A program made the position numbers and the translations under genes. The notes under the pieces were generated by a model. It worked only from the letters and a program-made list of their open reading frames with translations. It ran no database searches and was not told where the DNA came from. 38,966 nucleotides of DNA from positions 1-38,966 of the forward strand of contig NZ_JACMYP010000052.1 of assembly GCF_020889705.1 (NCBI RefSeq), given 5' to 3'. Each line of letters opens with the position of its first letter. The first letter of the stretch is position 1. The DNA is from Bradyrhizobium altum (GTDB lineage: Bacteria; Pseudomonadota; Alphaproteobacteria; Rhizobiales; Xanthobacteraceae). Shown piece by piece: positions 23,207-31,493 of this stretch.

Positions 23207-24451
23207 TCAGGCCTGAACCAGTTTCTTCAGCTCCGGAAGAAACCGCTGGATCGTCGCGTCTTCGATATCGTTGCGATCCCGCAATGTGAAGAACTCCATC
23301 GCGCGGATCTTCTCGGGATCTCCATCGGCCAACGGCCTGCCGCGCTCACGCTTCTTCAGCAATTGTTGCCGGGACTTCGTGTAGTAGTGATTGATGACGA
23401 GCTTGTCCCGCTTGGGAGCCGTACAGCGCCCGCCGATCGGGAAAACGGGCGTGCCGTCTTCCTGAACGTAGCAGCCCAGAACGAGCGATTGATGGGGATG
23501 CAGGTAGGACACGATGGTGTCCGGCCGAATGATCGACTTCATGATGAAATGATCCGGGAAGTCGTCCGGAGCGCGACGCGTGAAGGACTCGATGCACAAG
23601 CCGGCCGGCTTCGCGTCGTGACCGTTCGATCCGAAGTTCAACCAATGCACCGCCACCGCCGGCGCCGATCCAACCTCCGCCAGCACGTCCTTGATGTTGC
23701 CGGCCTTCGTCGGAAACAGGTACTCATCGGCATCGATGAAGGCGCACCATTCCGAGCAATTGCGATAGCTGTCGATCGCATGAGAGAACGCGCGCATCTG
23801 GCCGAATTCCCCCTCCACGAAATGATAGGTGATCGTTTCGGGCCACGGGAAGGATTCGATCACGGCGCGCGTGTTGTCGGTGCTGCCGTTGTCGTAGAGG
23901 TAGAAGTGATCGACTCCGACCAGTCTGTGAAAGTGCAGCCATTCCAGGAGGTCGTCGCCCTCGTTCTTGATGGCGCACACGGCGGCCAGGCCGTGCTTCT
24001 TCCGATCGACCCCGACATAGAGCTTCTTCGCCTCCATCACGCGCAAGAGGCCGGCAAACTCGCGCCGCAGGTTTTCGCTTTTCGGGGCCGCAGCGAGCGC
24101 GGAAAGGTAAACGTCCTGCGCTTCGTGGGCTGATCCCATGTTGAGATCCGCGATCGCAAGGCGATGCAATATCCGCGAGTCGGACGGCAGCTGCTTGACG
24201 AGGTCGAGAAGGATTGCGCGCGCTCCGGCGAAATCACATGCCTGCACAAGCGCTGCCGCCTTTGCAAACTGGAATTCCTTGTAGTGGCCGTATTGCTGCT
24301 CCAACTGCTCGACCGATTGGATGAGGTCGTCGGGCTTCGGATTTGCGATCCGCCCGGAAAAGAAATCTCGAAGCCTTGTCTCGATCTCACTTGCAGGAAG
24401 CGTATCGAGATTCACGCCTGAGCTGAAACTAGACAATGCAGGAATTTCCAT
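23207..24451 (-). CDS. GT92-like glycosyltransferase with N-terminal helical repeat region
   Basis: 414 residues from the ATG at 24451 (a TTG two codons earlier is possible). Residues about 20-140 are helical and TPR-like (ALVQACDFAGARAILLDLVK, YLSALAAAPKSENLRREFA). The GT domain begins at about 155 with AAVCAIKNEGDDLLEWLHFH, then VDHFYLYDNGSTDNTRAVIE, the metal-binding DADEYLFP (240-247) and HWLNFGSNGH, the arrangement of the GT92 / Glyco_tranf_2_4 group. The INHYYTKSRQQLLKKRERGR stretch near the C-terminus is also typical. No membrane segment, so a cytoplasmic enzyme adding a sugar to a surface glycan. It is read away from the Tat-exported protein gene across a 226-base AT-rich region. Confidence 0.88.
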   Translation of the reverse strand: MEIPALSSFSSGVNLDTLPASEIETRLRDFFSGRIANPKPDDLIQSVEQLEQQYGHYKEFQFAKAAALVQACDFAGARAILLDLVKQLPSDSRILHRLAIADLNMGSAHEAQDVYLSALAAAPKSENLRREFAGLLRVMEAKKLYVGVDRKKHGLAAVCAIKNEGDDLLEWLHFHRLVGVDHFYLYDNGSTDNTRAVIESFPWPETITYHFVEGEFGQMRAFSHAIDSYRNCSEWCAFIDADEYLFPTKAGNIKDVLAEVGSAPAVAVHWLNFGSNGHDAKPAGLCIESFTRRAPDDFPDHFIMKSIIRPDTIVSYLHPHQSLVLGCYVQEDGTPVFPIGGRCTAPKRDKLVINHYYTKSRQQLLKKRERGRPLADGDPEKIRAMEFFTLRDRNDIEDATIQRFLPELKKLVQA

Positions 24452-24677
24452 GTCCAACCTGAGCCGCTCCCCACGAGATCAACAAGCAATTACCATTGGT
24501 TCGCACCACGAATTCCCTATTAGCGCACTTATCCTACAAGAATAAGGCTATAACACGTAGCGCTCACATTTAACTGTTGTAAGGTTATTTCGAGGAAAAT
24601 CAATACAATAGAAGCAGAGGGCTCGCTGTCATTTGCACGAAACCGTCGCACGGGACGGGAACGATCGGAGGTCGCCA

Positions 24678-25874
24678 ATGGACAATGGGAATGCAGCAGT
24701 CCGTAAGCCGTTCGCGCTTACAAGACGAATGTTTTTGACATCGTTATCCGCAAGCCTGCTGCCCGGCTCGCTCAGCGTCCTGGGTTCCGGCCATCCGGCC
24801 GCGGCCGCGGCAGCTTCCCGGCCCCTGGTCGGAGCGATCCGATGGGACGCCTGGTATGCGCCGGGCTCGCAGCCGACCGAAGCCATGAAGCAATCGCTCG
24901 GTCCCGAAAAATATCGTTGGCGAACGCCCTTCTTCGGAACGGAGATGAACCGCGATCCCAACGCGCTCGATTTTTCGGCTTCGATCGAGGCCGAGATGGA
25001 CAAGGAGATCGACCAGGCCATCTTTGCAGGACTGGACTATTGGGCGTTTGCCGCCTACGGCGCAAACCACCCGATGTCGAAGGCCCTGTACGCGTTCAGA
25101 GCGCGGCCAAAGGCAGCCGAACTGAGATACTGCATGTTCACCGAGCTCGGGCGATGGGGATCGGCAGCCAAGCTATCCTCGCTGCCCCAGGAGCACATCG
25201 GCCTCATGGCGGACAAGAACTATCTGAGGGTGGAGAACGATCGGCCGCTGTACTTCCTGGGCTTCATCAAGGGAGCGGACGTGCAGCGAAGCTGGGGAGG
25301 CGTACAAGGCCTGCGCACCCAGCTGAGCAAGTTCAAATCCGATGCCAACGGAGCCGGGCTTGCCGATCCCTACATCGTGCTGGCGGGAGAGGCGAAATTC
25401 CTGAGCCAGGAGGCCGCCAATCTGGGCGCCGACGCGGTCGGGTCATATGCGATCACAACCGGCAACGGCCGCGGAAGCTTTGCAGATCTCGCGAAGTATG
25501 CCGAAAAGGGCTGGAACGATCTGGCCGCGAGCCAGGTCCCGGTCGTGCCCACGGTGATGACCGGATGGGACAGGCGCCCGCGCATCGAACGTCCGGTGCC
25601 CTGGGAGACCAAGCAGCGTCCCGGCGATGGCGTCACCAATTTCTACGCCGCGCCGACGAAGAAGGAATTGGCCAGCCATCTGGCGCAATCGATCAGCTGG
25701 GTGAACAGCCGTGCGCCCGATCGCCGGGCCCCCGCGGTGCTGATCTATGCCTGGAACGAAAATGACGAAGGTGGCTGGCTGGTCCCCACCGTGCCCTGCC
25801 AGACCGATCGCCTGGAAGCGCTGCGCGAAGTTCTCAAGACGACCGCAAAGACGGCGTCGAAAAACCTCTGCTAG
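24678..25874 (+). CDS. Tat-exported GH99-like (WbsX-type fold) protein
   Basis: 398 residues from the ATG at 24678, which has GGAGG six bases upstream (the frame opens at 24633). A twin-arginine signal, LTRRMFLTS (Arg16-Arg17) followed by a hydrophobic stretch and ending near AAAAAA (about 46), directs the folded protein through Tat. The mature part resembles the GH99-like domain: VGAIRWDAWYAPGS (51-64), MDKEIDQAIFAGLDYWAFAA, RPLYFLGFI and the end motif IYAWNENDEGGW (356-367), in which W-N-E corresponds to the conserved motif of WbsX-like proteins. This points to a glycan-cleaving or glycan-binding role in the periplasm or outside the cell. Fold assignment is confident, activity is not. It converges with the next GT2 gene. 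Confidence 0.82.
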   Translation: MDNGNAAVRKPFALTRRMFLTSLSASLLPGSLSVLGSGHPAAAAAASRPLVGAIRWDAWYAPGSQPTEAMKQSLGPEKYRWRTPFFGTEMNRDPNALDFSASIEAEMDKEIDQAIFAGLDYWAFAAYGANHPMSKALYAFRARPKAAELRYCMFTELGRWGSAAKLSSLPQEHIGLMADKNYLRVENDRPLYFLGFIKGADVQRSWGGVQGLRTQLSKFKSDANGAGLADPYIVLAGEAKFLSQEAANLGADAVGSYAITTGNGRGSFADLAKYAEKGWNDLAASQVPVVPTVMTGWDRRPRIERPVPWETKQRPGDGVTNFYAAPTKKELASHLAQSISWVNSRAPDRRAPAVLIYAWNENDEGGWLVPTVPCQTDRLEALREVLKTTAKTASKNLC

Positions 25875-25895
25875 GTCGGTTCTAAAGACGTGTGT

Positions 25896-25960
25896 CGCGG
25901 CTTGCGTGAAGCCGCGGCGCACGCTCAATCAGGGCTCCGTTCCGATTGCATCGGAACGGA
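25896..25960. terminator. Two hairpins between convergent genes
   Basis: CGCGGCTT-GCGTG-AAGCCGCG (25896-25916, eight-base stem) and TCCGTTCCGAT-TGC-ATCGGAACGGA (25936-25960, eleven-base stem) lie between the stop of the GH99-like gene at 25874 and the stop of the GT2 gene at 25980. Each is perfect; together they can stop transcription from both sides. Neither has a long T-run. Confidence 0.7.
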
Positions 25961-25979
25961 CAGGCAGACGTTCCCCCAA

Positions 25980-26903
25980 TCAGCGCCAGCGAAGCGGCCT
26001 GGTCCGATCGTTCGACTCCACCGTGCGATGCTCCGGATGATAGGGCGCATAGATCTGCTTGACCCAGTAGTTGAAGTTCGGGTGCAGCTTCACGAAGTCA
26101 TAGAACGAATCGCCGAAATTGGACGGGCTGAGGCAGGTCTTGTTTTGCGGCCGCGACGAGATTGCATTCAGGCAATACGATTCCATGCAAGCCTTCGTCT
26201 CACTCTCCGCCACCTTGCTCAGACTTCGGAAGCTGTTGGTTGAGTGAAGTCGATACAGATAGCGGTCGGACTCGAGATAGGTCGGCTCGACCTTGGTGAC
26301 GGCGCGCAGGGCGAAGTCCCAATCGTGACAGTATTTGAGGTCGGCGAGCCAGCCCACCTGCCGCAGCAGCTCACGGCTGAAGACGAAGTTTCCGGTCGAC
26401 GCGGCAATCTGGGAATCCAGGAATGTCCAAGACAGCGGCGCACCCGCAATCTGGGCCCGATCGATTGCATAGCGCAGGCGTGTCGGAAACTGGTAGTTGC
26501 TGATCGACTTGCCGTGCTCGTCGATCGGCTCGACGGCCGAGAAGCCGAAGAACAGCCGCTCATTGGCATATTGATCCGCGAACAGCCGGACGCGCTCCTT
26601 CGAAAAGGCATCGTCCGAGTTCAAAAGGAAGATCATGTCGCCGCTCGTCAGCGACAATGCCCTGTTCCAGGTGTAGTGGGCGCCGAGGTTTTGCGGGTTC
26701 TTGAGCAGCTTGCAGGAGACAAAGCGCTTTCCGAACGACCGCTTCTTGATCGCCTTCTGCGCGACTTCAAAACTCTTGTCCGGCGAATGGTCGTCGACGA
26801 TGACGAGCTCGATGTCGGCAAAAGTCTGCTGATAGACAGTCTCAAGGCATTCCTCAAGATACTGCTCGTGCTTGTAGCACGCGATGACGACACTTGCGAG
26901 CAT
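25980..26903 (-). CDS. GT2-family glycosyltransferase
   Basis: 307 residues from the ATG at 26903, with GAGG eight bases upstream; an in-frame TTG at 26918 would overlap the upstream gene by four bases. The GT-A domain is clear: ASVVIACYKHEQYLEECLET (3-22), IELVIVDDHSPDKS (31-44), NLGAHYTWNRAL (72-83), the metal site FLLNSDDAF (92-100) and CHDWDFALRAV further on. A C-terminal segment of about 80 residues (FYDFVKLHPNFNYWVKQIYA) has no known motif. Soluble, acting on the cytoplasmic side. It follows the WbsX-like gene by 11 bases and is its operon partner. Confidence 0.9.
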   Translation of the reverse strand: MLASVVIACYKHEQYLEECLETVYQQTFADIELVIVDDHSPDKSFEVAQKAIKKRSFGKRFVSCKLLKNPQNLGAHYTWNRALSLTSGDMIFLLNSDDAFSKERVRLFADQYANERLFFGFSAVEPIDEHGKSISNYQFPTRLRYAIDRAQIAGAPLSWTFLDSQIAASTGNFVFSRELLRQVGWLADLKYCHDWDFALRAVTKVEPTYLESDRYLYRLHSTNSFRSLSKVAESETKACMESYCLNAISSRPQNKTCLSPSNFGDSFYDFVKLHPNFNYWVKQIYAPYHPEHRTVESNDRTRPLRWR

Positions 26904-26914
26904 CGGCGGCGACC

Positions 26915-29128
26915 TCAACGTCTCACGATGATCGAATGGCGGGACCGCACCAGCGCGCTGGCGCCGTCGCCGACCTCCAGGACCGCGAGCTGATATTCAC
27001 CATCCGGCAAATCCCGAATCGAGAAGGACAGCTGGAAGCCGAAATAGCAGTCCTTGCTTTCGGCCTTCATATATTCCTTCACGTCGACGCGCTCGTGCCA
27101 ATCAACGATCAGGCAGTACCCGCTATTGACCGCGCTGTCCGGCGCAAACGCCGACAGCACCAGGAATCCCGTTCGTTGCCGGCTTGCCTCGAACGTATTG
27201 CCCGCGCAGATCCAACCCCGCACCAATATCTCGAAGCGCGGATCGACGATCACCCGCTCGCCCGTCTGAGAATTGATGTTCTCGATGACCAGCAATGAAC
27301 CTGCCGGATTGTCGGACGCGCCTTCTGCCTCAACCGGCGTGCCGCTTCTGACGCGCTGCACGCCCGAGTGAGTGAGACCCGACCGGTGCAGGTTTGCCAG
27401 CACTTCGACATGCGTCGAGGCTTCCTTCACCGCCCACTCCAGCTCCTGCCTGCTCAGGCAATCGAGCAGATCCGGGCTATTCCGGATCTGCGCCGAAATC
27501 GGCTCAGCCGAAGCCACCCTTCGCACGACGTCGAGAAACGCTCGTCCGTGACGCGAATCCGGCTCGAGGTGAGCACCCTCCGCCCACTCGTTCCAGGAAT
27601 TGATGAACACCAATGACTCGGAGAAGCTGTTGCCCTTGGCGCGCAACGTCGCGTCGCGAAGCCAGACCTCAAACGCCTCCGGACTGGACCTGGTGAAGAC
27701 GTGACCGCGCGCGCCCTTGCGAGGCGTATTGTCCCAGCGCGGCATCACGGCAGGAAAGAACGGGAAATCATAGGTCTTGCCGATCGACGATCGCATCGCA
27801 TCGACGTAGTCGTACACCTTACCGGCGAAGGTCGGCGGAGCATCGACTTCGGCCGGCGGCACCTCCCGCGTCGAGACCGTGTGCGGCGGAAACTCGATCG
27901 CAGCATCGCAATTGACGTCACGCGGATCGAACTCTCCGAAGGTCATCGCATTGCAAATCAGCAGCTCGCCAATTCCGAGTTCTCTGGCCCTCTCGCGCCA
28001 AATCTCGAACAGACGCTGCTTGTCCGGCAACAATGACGGCCTGTAGACGACGATGATCTTTCGACCATCGACCGTGATGTAGCGCTCATCGAGCAGCAGG
28101 TCGGCCATGTCGTCGATGAAGCGGACATCGTCGTCGAGCGAGTGATTTTGTCCCAGCAGGAGCTCGGCATCGGAGCCGTCCCACCGGCGGGACCAGTTCT
28201 CGTTTGCCCAGCAGATGCAGAAAGGCAGGTTCGGCTCGCCGTCCTCGAGCAGGAGCTGAAGCGGCTTTTCCAGCAGCCGTCGTCCCTGAAACCAGTAAAC
28301 GTAGTAGCAAAATCCATCGATGCCGTACTTGCGCGCGAGGTCGCCCTGCTGACGGCGCGTCTCCGGCAGCCGGACGTCATAGAATCCAAGATCGGCCGGC
28401 AGCCATGGCGACTCGTGAGCCGGAAACTGGGCACGCATGCGCGCGACGTTGGTCCACTCGGTGAACCCCGGTCCCCACCACCTGTCATTTTCTTCAAATG
28501 AATGGAATTGCGGCAGGTAGAAACAAATGTAGCGCACCTCTTTGGTGGCGGCGGCCGCCGGTCCGGCGATTGTCCTGTTGTCGTTGTTCGGAAGCAGCAG
28601 ATCATCGTAGTCCTCGATCGAGAAGCCCAGCGCTACGACCACTTCGCTCGGCGTAAAATTCTCGAACAGCGGTATCTCGTAGTATTCGCCATCGTTCAGG
28701 CTGATGCGCAGATAGATCTGCGCATGCTTGGGCTCCACGAGCGTGTTTCGCAGGGCGCGCGCCAAACGACGACGCACACCCGGCGTGGACAGATCGATTC
28801 GGAATCCGGGACATCCGATCACGCTCCGCGGACCGATGCGGGCCGGCATGGATCGGCCGGTGCGTCCCTCTTCGACACAGTGGGAAGCGACAAAGAGCGC
28901 TATCGAAACCGTTGAAGCAGGCGACTGGGCATCGACAATCCAACCCGAGATTCCCCGCCCTGAATATTCGAGGATCGCGCCACGCAACCGCGATCCTGAC
29001 TGGAGATCGCTGATATCGGGATCCAGGAACAGGCTCTGCGGATGGTCTTCCTGCTGAACCGGACTGGCAACGGGCAACATATCCTTCGTATCCCTGACGC
29101 TCCGTTCGACCATCTTGTTCATTGCCAC
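26915..29128 (-). CDS. WbsX-like glycan-processing protein (GH99-like domain) with flanking beta modules
   Basis: 737 residues from GTG at 29128 (AGGAG five bases upstream); an ATG two codons later is the alternative. The central WbsX-type domain (about 196-545) has YICFYLPQFHSFEENDRWWG (200-219), FTEWTNV (222-228), ICWANENWSRRWDG (305-318), YRPSLL and INSWNEWAEGAHLEPD (509-524), the hallmarks of PF14307. WbsX proteins are found in O-antigen clusters and are classed near GH99 endo-mannosidases; biochemical roles are poorly known. N-terminal (about 48-155) and C-terminal (about 630-737) beta-rich modules surround it (GRGISGWIVDAQ, RGWICAG), of the kind attached to rhizobial glycosyltransferases. 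No signal peptide, so probably cytoplasmic. It heads an operon with the small GT2 gene. Confidence 0.9.
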   Translation of the reverse strand: MAMNKMVERSVRDTKDMLPVASPVQQEDHPQSLFLDPDISDLQSGSRLRGAILEYSGRGISGWIVDAQSPASTVSIALFVASHCVEEGRTGRSMPARIGPRSVIGCPGFRIDLSTPGVRRRLARALRNTLVEPKHAQIYLRISLNDGEYYEIPLFENFTPSEVVVALGFSIEDYDDLLLPNNDNRTIAGPAAAATKEVRYICFYLPQFHSFEENDRWWGPGFTEWTNVARMRAQFPAHESPWLPADLGFYDVRLPETRRQQGDLARKYGIDGFCYYVYWFQGRRLLEKPLQLLLEDGEPNLPFCICWANENWSRRWDGSDAELLLGQNHSLDDDVRFIDDMADLLLDERYITVDGRKIIVVYRPSLLPDKQRLFEIWRERARELGIGELLICNAMTFGEFDPRDVNCDAAIEFPPHTVSTREVPPAEVDAPPTFAGKVYDYVDAMRSSIGKTYDFPFFPAVMPRWDNTPRKGARGHVFTRSSPEAFEVWLRDATLRAKGNSFSESLVFINSWNEWAEGAHLEPDSRHGRAFLDVVRRVASAEPISAQIRNSPDLLDCLSRQELEWAVKEASTHVEVLANLHRSGLTHSGVQRVRSGTPVEAEGASDNPAGSLLVIENINSQTGERVIVDPRFEILVRGWICAGNTFEASRQRTGFLVLSAFAPDSAVNSGYCLIVDWHERVDVKEYMKAESKDCYFGFQLSFSIRDLPDGEYQLAVLEVGDGASALVRSRHSIIVRR

Positions 29129-29298
29129 TCAATCTCCTGCCAACGTTTAACGCCGGCTCCAGTTTCTTTCCCGGTCACGCGGACGTTCGATCCCGGGATC
29201 ACATTGCCTGACACGCTCCAGATCGTGACCTCTCGGTTCTTATCGATCATCTTCACACAACCAGAGGTGCAATGAGCATTTATTCCGCGAACCCACAT
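29119..29298 (-). CDS. Possible small protein overlapping the WbsX-like gene start, 59 aa
   Basis: An ATG at 29298 opens 59 codons (start MWVRGINAHCTSGCVKMIDK, end KRWQEIEWQ) that finish with a TGA overlapping the ATG at 29122 of the next gene (ATGA). The peptide has a plausible composition, with VTIWSVSGNVIPGSNVRVTG looking like a small beta protein, and an eleven-residue open frame just upstream ends TAATG at its start. Against it: no strong ribosome-binding site, mixed codon use and no family I recognise. If it is not a gene, the 328 bases between the Sel1 gene and the WbsX-like gene are simply an AT-rich leader; I see nothing else in 29299-29456. Confidence 0.3.
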   Translation of the reverse strand: MWVRGINAHCTSGCVKMIDKNREVTIWSVSGNVIPGSNVRVTGKETGAGVKRWQEIEWQ

Positions 29299-29456
29299 TA
29301 ACGCAATCTCTCTATCGTCGATATGAAAGCCATTGTTAGTTCTGCCTAGATTGTCACGCGGACATGCACGCTTCCGTGCCTTCGCGCCCAAAAACAAAGC
29401 CGTGTCACCGTCTCTGCCATTGCTTGCGCGCGACGTGATGTCCGCCTCCAACAATC

Positions 29457-31493
29457 TCAGCCGACGCTCTTGCCCATCGCCTGCAGACGACGTAGTGCAC
29501 CTTCGTTGTTCTGCTGCGCCGCCTGCCGATACCAGCGCAGCGCCTGATCGCGATCCTGCGCGACGCCGTTGCCGGCACGCAGTGCATCGCCAATGGCGAG
29601 CTGGGCTTCGGCCATGCCCTGCTCCGCAGCTGCCGCGAACCACTCGGCCGCCTTCGCCGGATCGGCGTCGCGGCCCTGACCTCGCCCGAGCATCACGGCA
29701 AGGTTGTATTGCGCGGTCGTGTGGCCCTGGCGCGCCGCGGCCTCGTACCATTTCACGCCCTGGGCAAGATCCTGCTCGATGCCCTGCCCGGTGCAATACA
29801 TCACCGCAAGCTTGAACTGCGCTGCGGCGCTGCCGCCATCGGCAGCTTTCACGATCCAGCCGGCGGCCGCCTGCGGATCCTTGAGGGCGCTCTTGGGATC
29901 GGAATACAACAACGCCAATGTGTGCTGGGCCTCGACATGGCCGGCACTTGCCGCGCGCTTGAACCATTGGGCCGCGGCCGGTAGATCGACGGCGCCACCG
30001 GACCTTCCCATGTGAAGCCCGCCCAACTGGAATGCCGCGGCGGAATGACCGACCTCGGCGGCATCGGTGAGCAGCGAGCGCGCTTGCGCAAGACCCGCTT
30101 CGGATGGCTCTTGCTGGATGAGAAACACGGCATAGGCGGTCTTTGCATCGGCGTCGCCGCCCTTGGCAGCCTTGCTGAGCCATTCGGCAGCGCGCACCTG
30201 ATCGCGCGGCACGCCGTTGCCCGCCGAGTAAAGCCGGCCGAGTTGCACGCCAGCGGCGCTGATGCCTCCCTCGCACGCGCGCTCGAACCACTTGATCGCG
30301 GCCGCGACATCGCGCGTCACGCCGTTGCCGTTGAGATAGAACACCGCGATGTTGTGGGCTGCCGTGGCATGGCCGCTCTCGGCCGCGCGTTCGAACCATT
30401 TCGCAGCCTGGCGGATGCTGGGCGGAACGCCGGTGCCGGTGGCGTAGAAGCGACCGGTAAAGAACTGCGCCTGCACGTCGCCGCGCTCGGCCGCCTTCTC
30501 GTACCAATACGCCGCCTCGCGCAGATCCGGCTCGGCTGCGGTGCCGAGCGCATAGAACTCGGCCAGCGCCTGGATCGCCGGCAGGTAATCCTTCCGTGCC
30601 GCCTTGCGCAGCGCGGTCTCGGCCTTGTCGAGGTCCTTGGCCACCCCTTTGCCGCTCAGCCGCAACAGCGCGATGTTGTAGAGCGCGATGGTATCGTCAT
30701 GGGCAGCGGCACTCTGGAACAGTCGCGCGGCCTCTTCGACATTTTCGGGGAGCCCGGTGCCCTTGAGGCACATGAAAGCGAGCGCCACCTGCGCGCGGAC
30801 ATGCCCCCGCTCCGCGGCTTTTTGATACCAGATCGCGGCCTGCGCAAAATCGACGGGAACGCCGCGTCCCTGATAATACACGTCACCGAGCGCGAATTCG
30901 CCGGCCGCCGCCTTCTGCTCCGCCGCGGCCTCGTACCAGCGCAGGGCAACAGCGTGATCCTTGGCGCAGCCTTGCCCGTTGGCGTACATGTCGCCCAGGA
31001 GCGCCTGTGCGTCCGCCTTGCCGGCCTCCGCCGCCACCGACATCCAGAGGAAGGCGGCGTCGAGGTCCCTGGGCACACCGATCCCGTTCGGGAACACCAG
31101 ATCGTGCAGGTTGGTCGCCTTGTCACCCAGCCGCGCTGCAGTGGATTGCCGCCACATCTCGGGCCTGTTCGGTCCGAGCGCGGCCTGAAACCCGTGGAGG
31201 TAGATCAAGCCAAGCTGGAATTGCGCTTCGGTGTGTCCGTTCAGGGCGGCGCGTTCATACCACGCGACCGCGTCCGGAATGTTGCCGATAACGCCCTCGT
31301 TCCTCGCATAGAGCAGCCCGATCCGGTAATCCGCCTCCGGGTTGCCTGCGCGCGACGCAAGCCGCCACAAGCGCAGCGCCTCGAGATATTGCCGGTTCTC
31401 GTAAGCCTCCAGTCCCCGTTCAAACTGCGAAGAGTCTGAACGGGACGAACCGGGCCGGAGCAAGTCGAGAAGGGATCGCGTCGATACCATCAT
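29457..31493 (-). CDS. Sel1-like repeat protein in type I secretion operon
   Basis: 678 residues. The frame is open further upstream but only inside the hlyD-like gene, and the tandem ATGATG at 31493/31490 sits on its stop codon (ATGA overlap), so I start there. From about residue 25 to the end it is built of some 17-18 Sel1-like repeats of 36 residues, each with a pattern such as A-x-x-x-(L/Y)-G-x-x-Y-x-x-G-x-G-V-x-x-D-x-x-x-A-x-x-W-(F/Y)-x-x-A. These alpha/alpha solenoids bind partner proteins. No signal peptide is seen, so a cytoplasmic adaptor for the exporter or for a regulator is most likely. The N-terminal 20 residues are Ser/Arg-rich. Third gene of the exporter operon. Confidence 0.9.
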   Translation of the reverse strand: MMVSTRSLLDLLRPGSSRSDSSQFERGLEAYENRQYLEALRLWRLASRAGNPEADYRIGLLYARNEGVIGNIPDAVAWYERAALNGHTEAQFQLGLIYLHGFQAALGPNRPEMWRQSTAARLGDKATNLHDLVFPNGIGVPRDLDAAFLWMSVAAEAGKADAQALLGDMYANGQGCAKDHAVALRWYEAAAEQKAAAGEFALGDVYYQGRGVPVDFAQAAIWYQKAAERGHVRAQVALAFMCLKGTGLPENVEEAARLFQSAAAHDDTIALYNIALLRLSGKGVAKDLDKAETALRKAARKDYLPAIQALAEFYALGTAAEPDLREAAYWYEKAAERGDVQAQFFTGRFYATGTGVPPSIRQAAKWFERAAESGHATAAHNIAVFYLNGNGVTRDVAAAIKWFERACEGGISAAGVQLGRLYSAGNGVPRDQVRAAEWLSKAAKGGDADAKTAYAVFLIQQEPSEAGLAQARSLLTDAAEVGHSAAAFQLGGLHMGRSGGAVDLPAAAQWFKRAASAGHVEAQHTLALLYSDPKSALKDPQAAAGWIVKAADGGSAAAQFKLAVMYCTGQGIEQDLAQGVKWYEAAARQGHTTAQYNLAVMLGRGQGRDADPAKAAEWFAAAAEQGMAEAQLAIGDALRAGNGVAQDRDQALRWYRQAAQQNNEGALRRLQAMGKSVG

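Noticed and set aside
29119..30507. 462-codon minus-strand frame across the Sel1 gene and the leader of the WbsX-like gene
   Set aside because: Most of it is an alternate frame of the Sel1 repeats with Arg-rich shadow composition. Only its last 59 codons, outside the Sel1 gene, are kept as a weak candidate.
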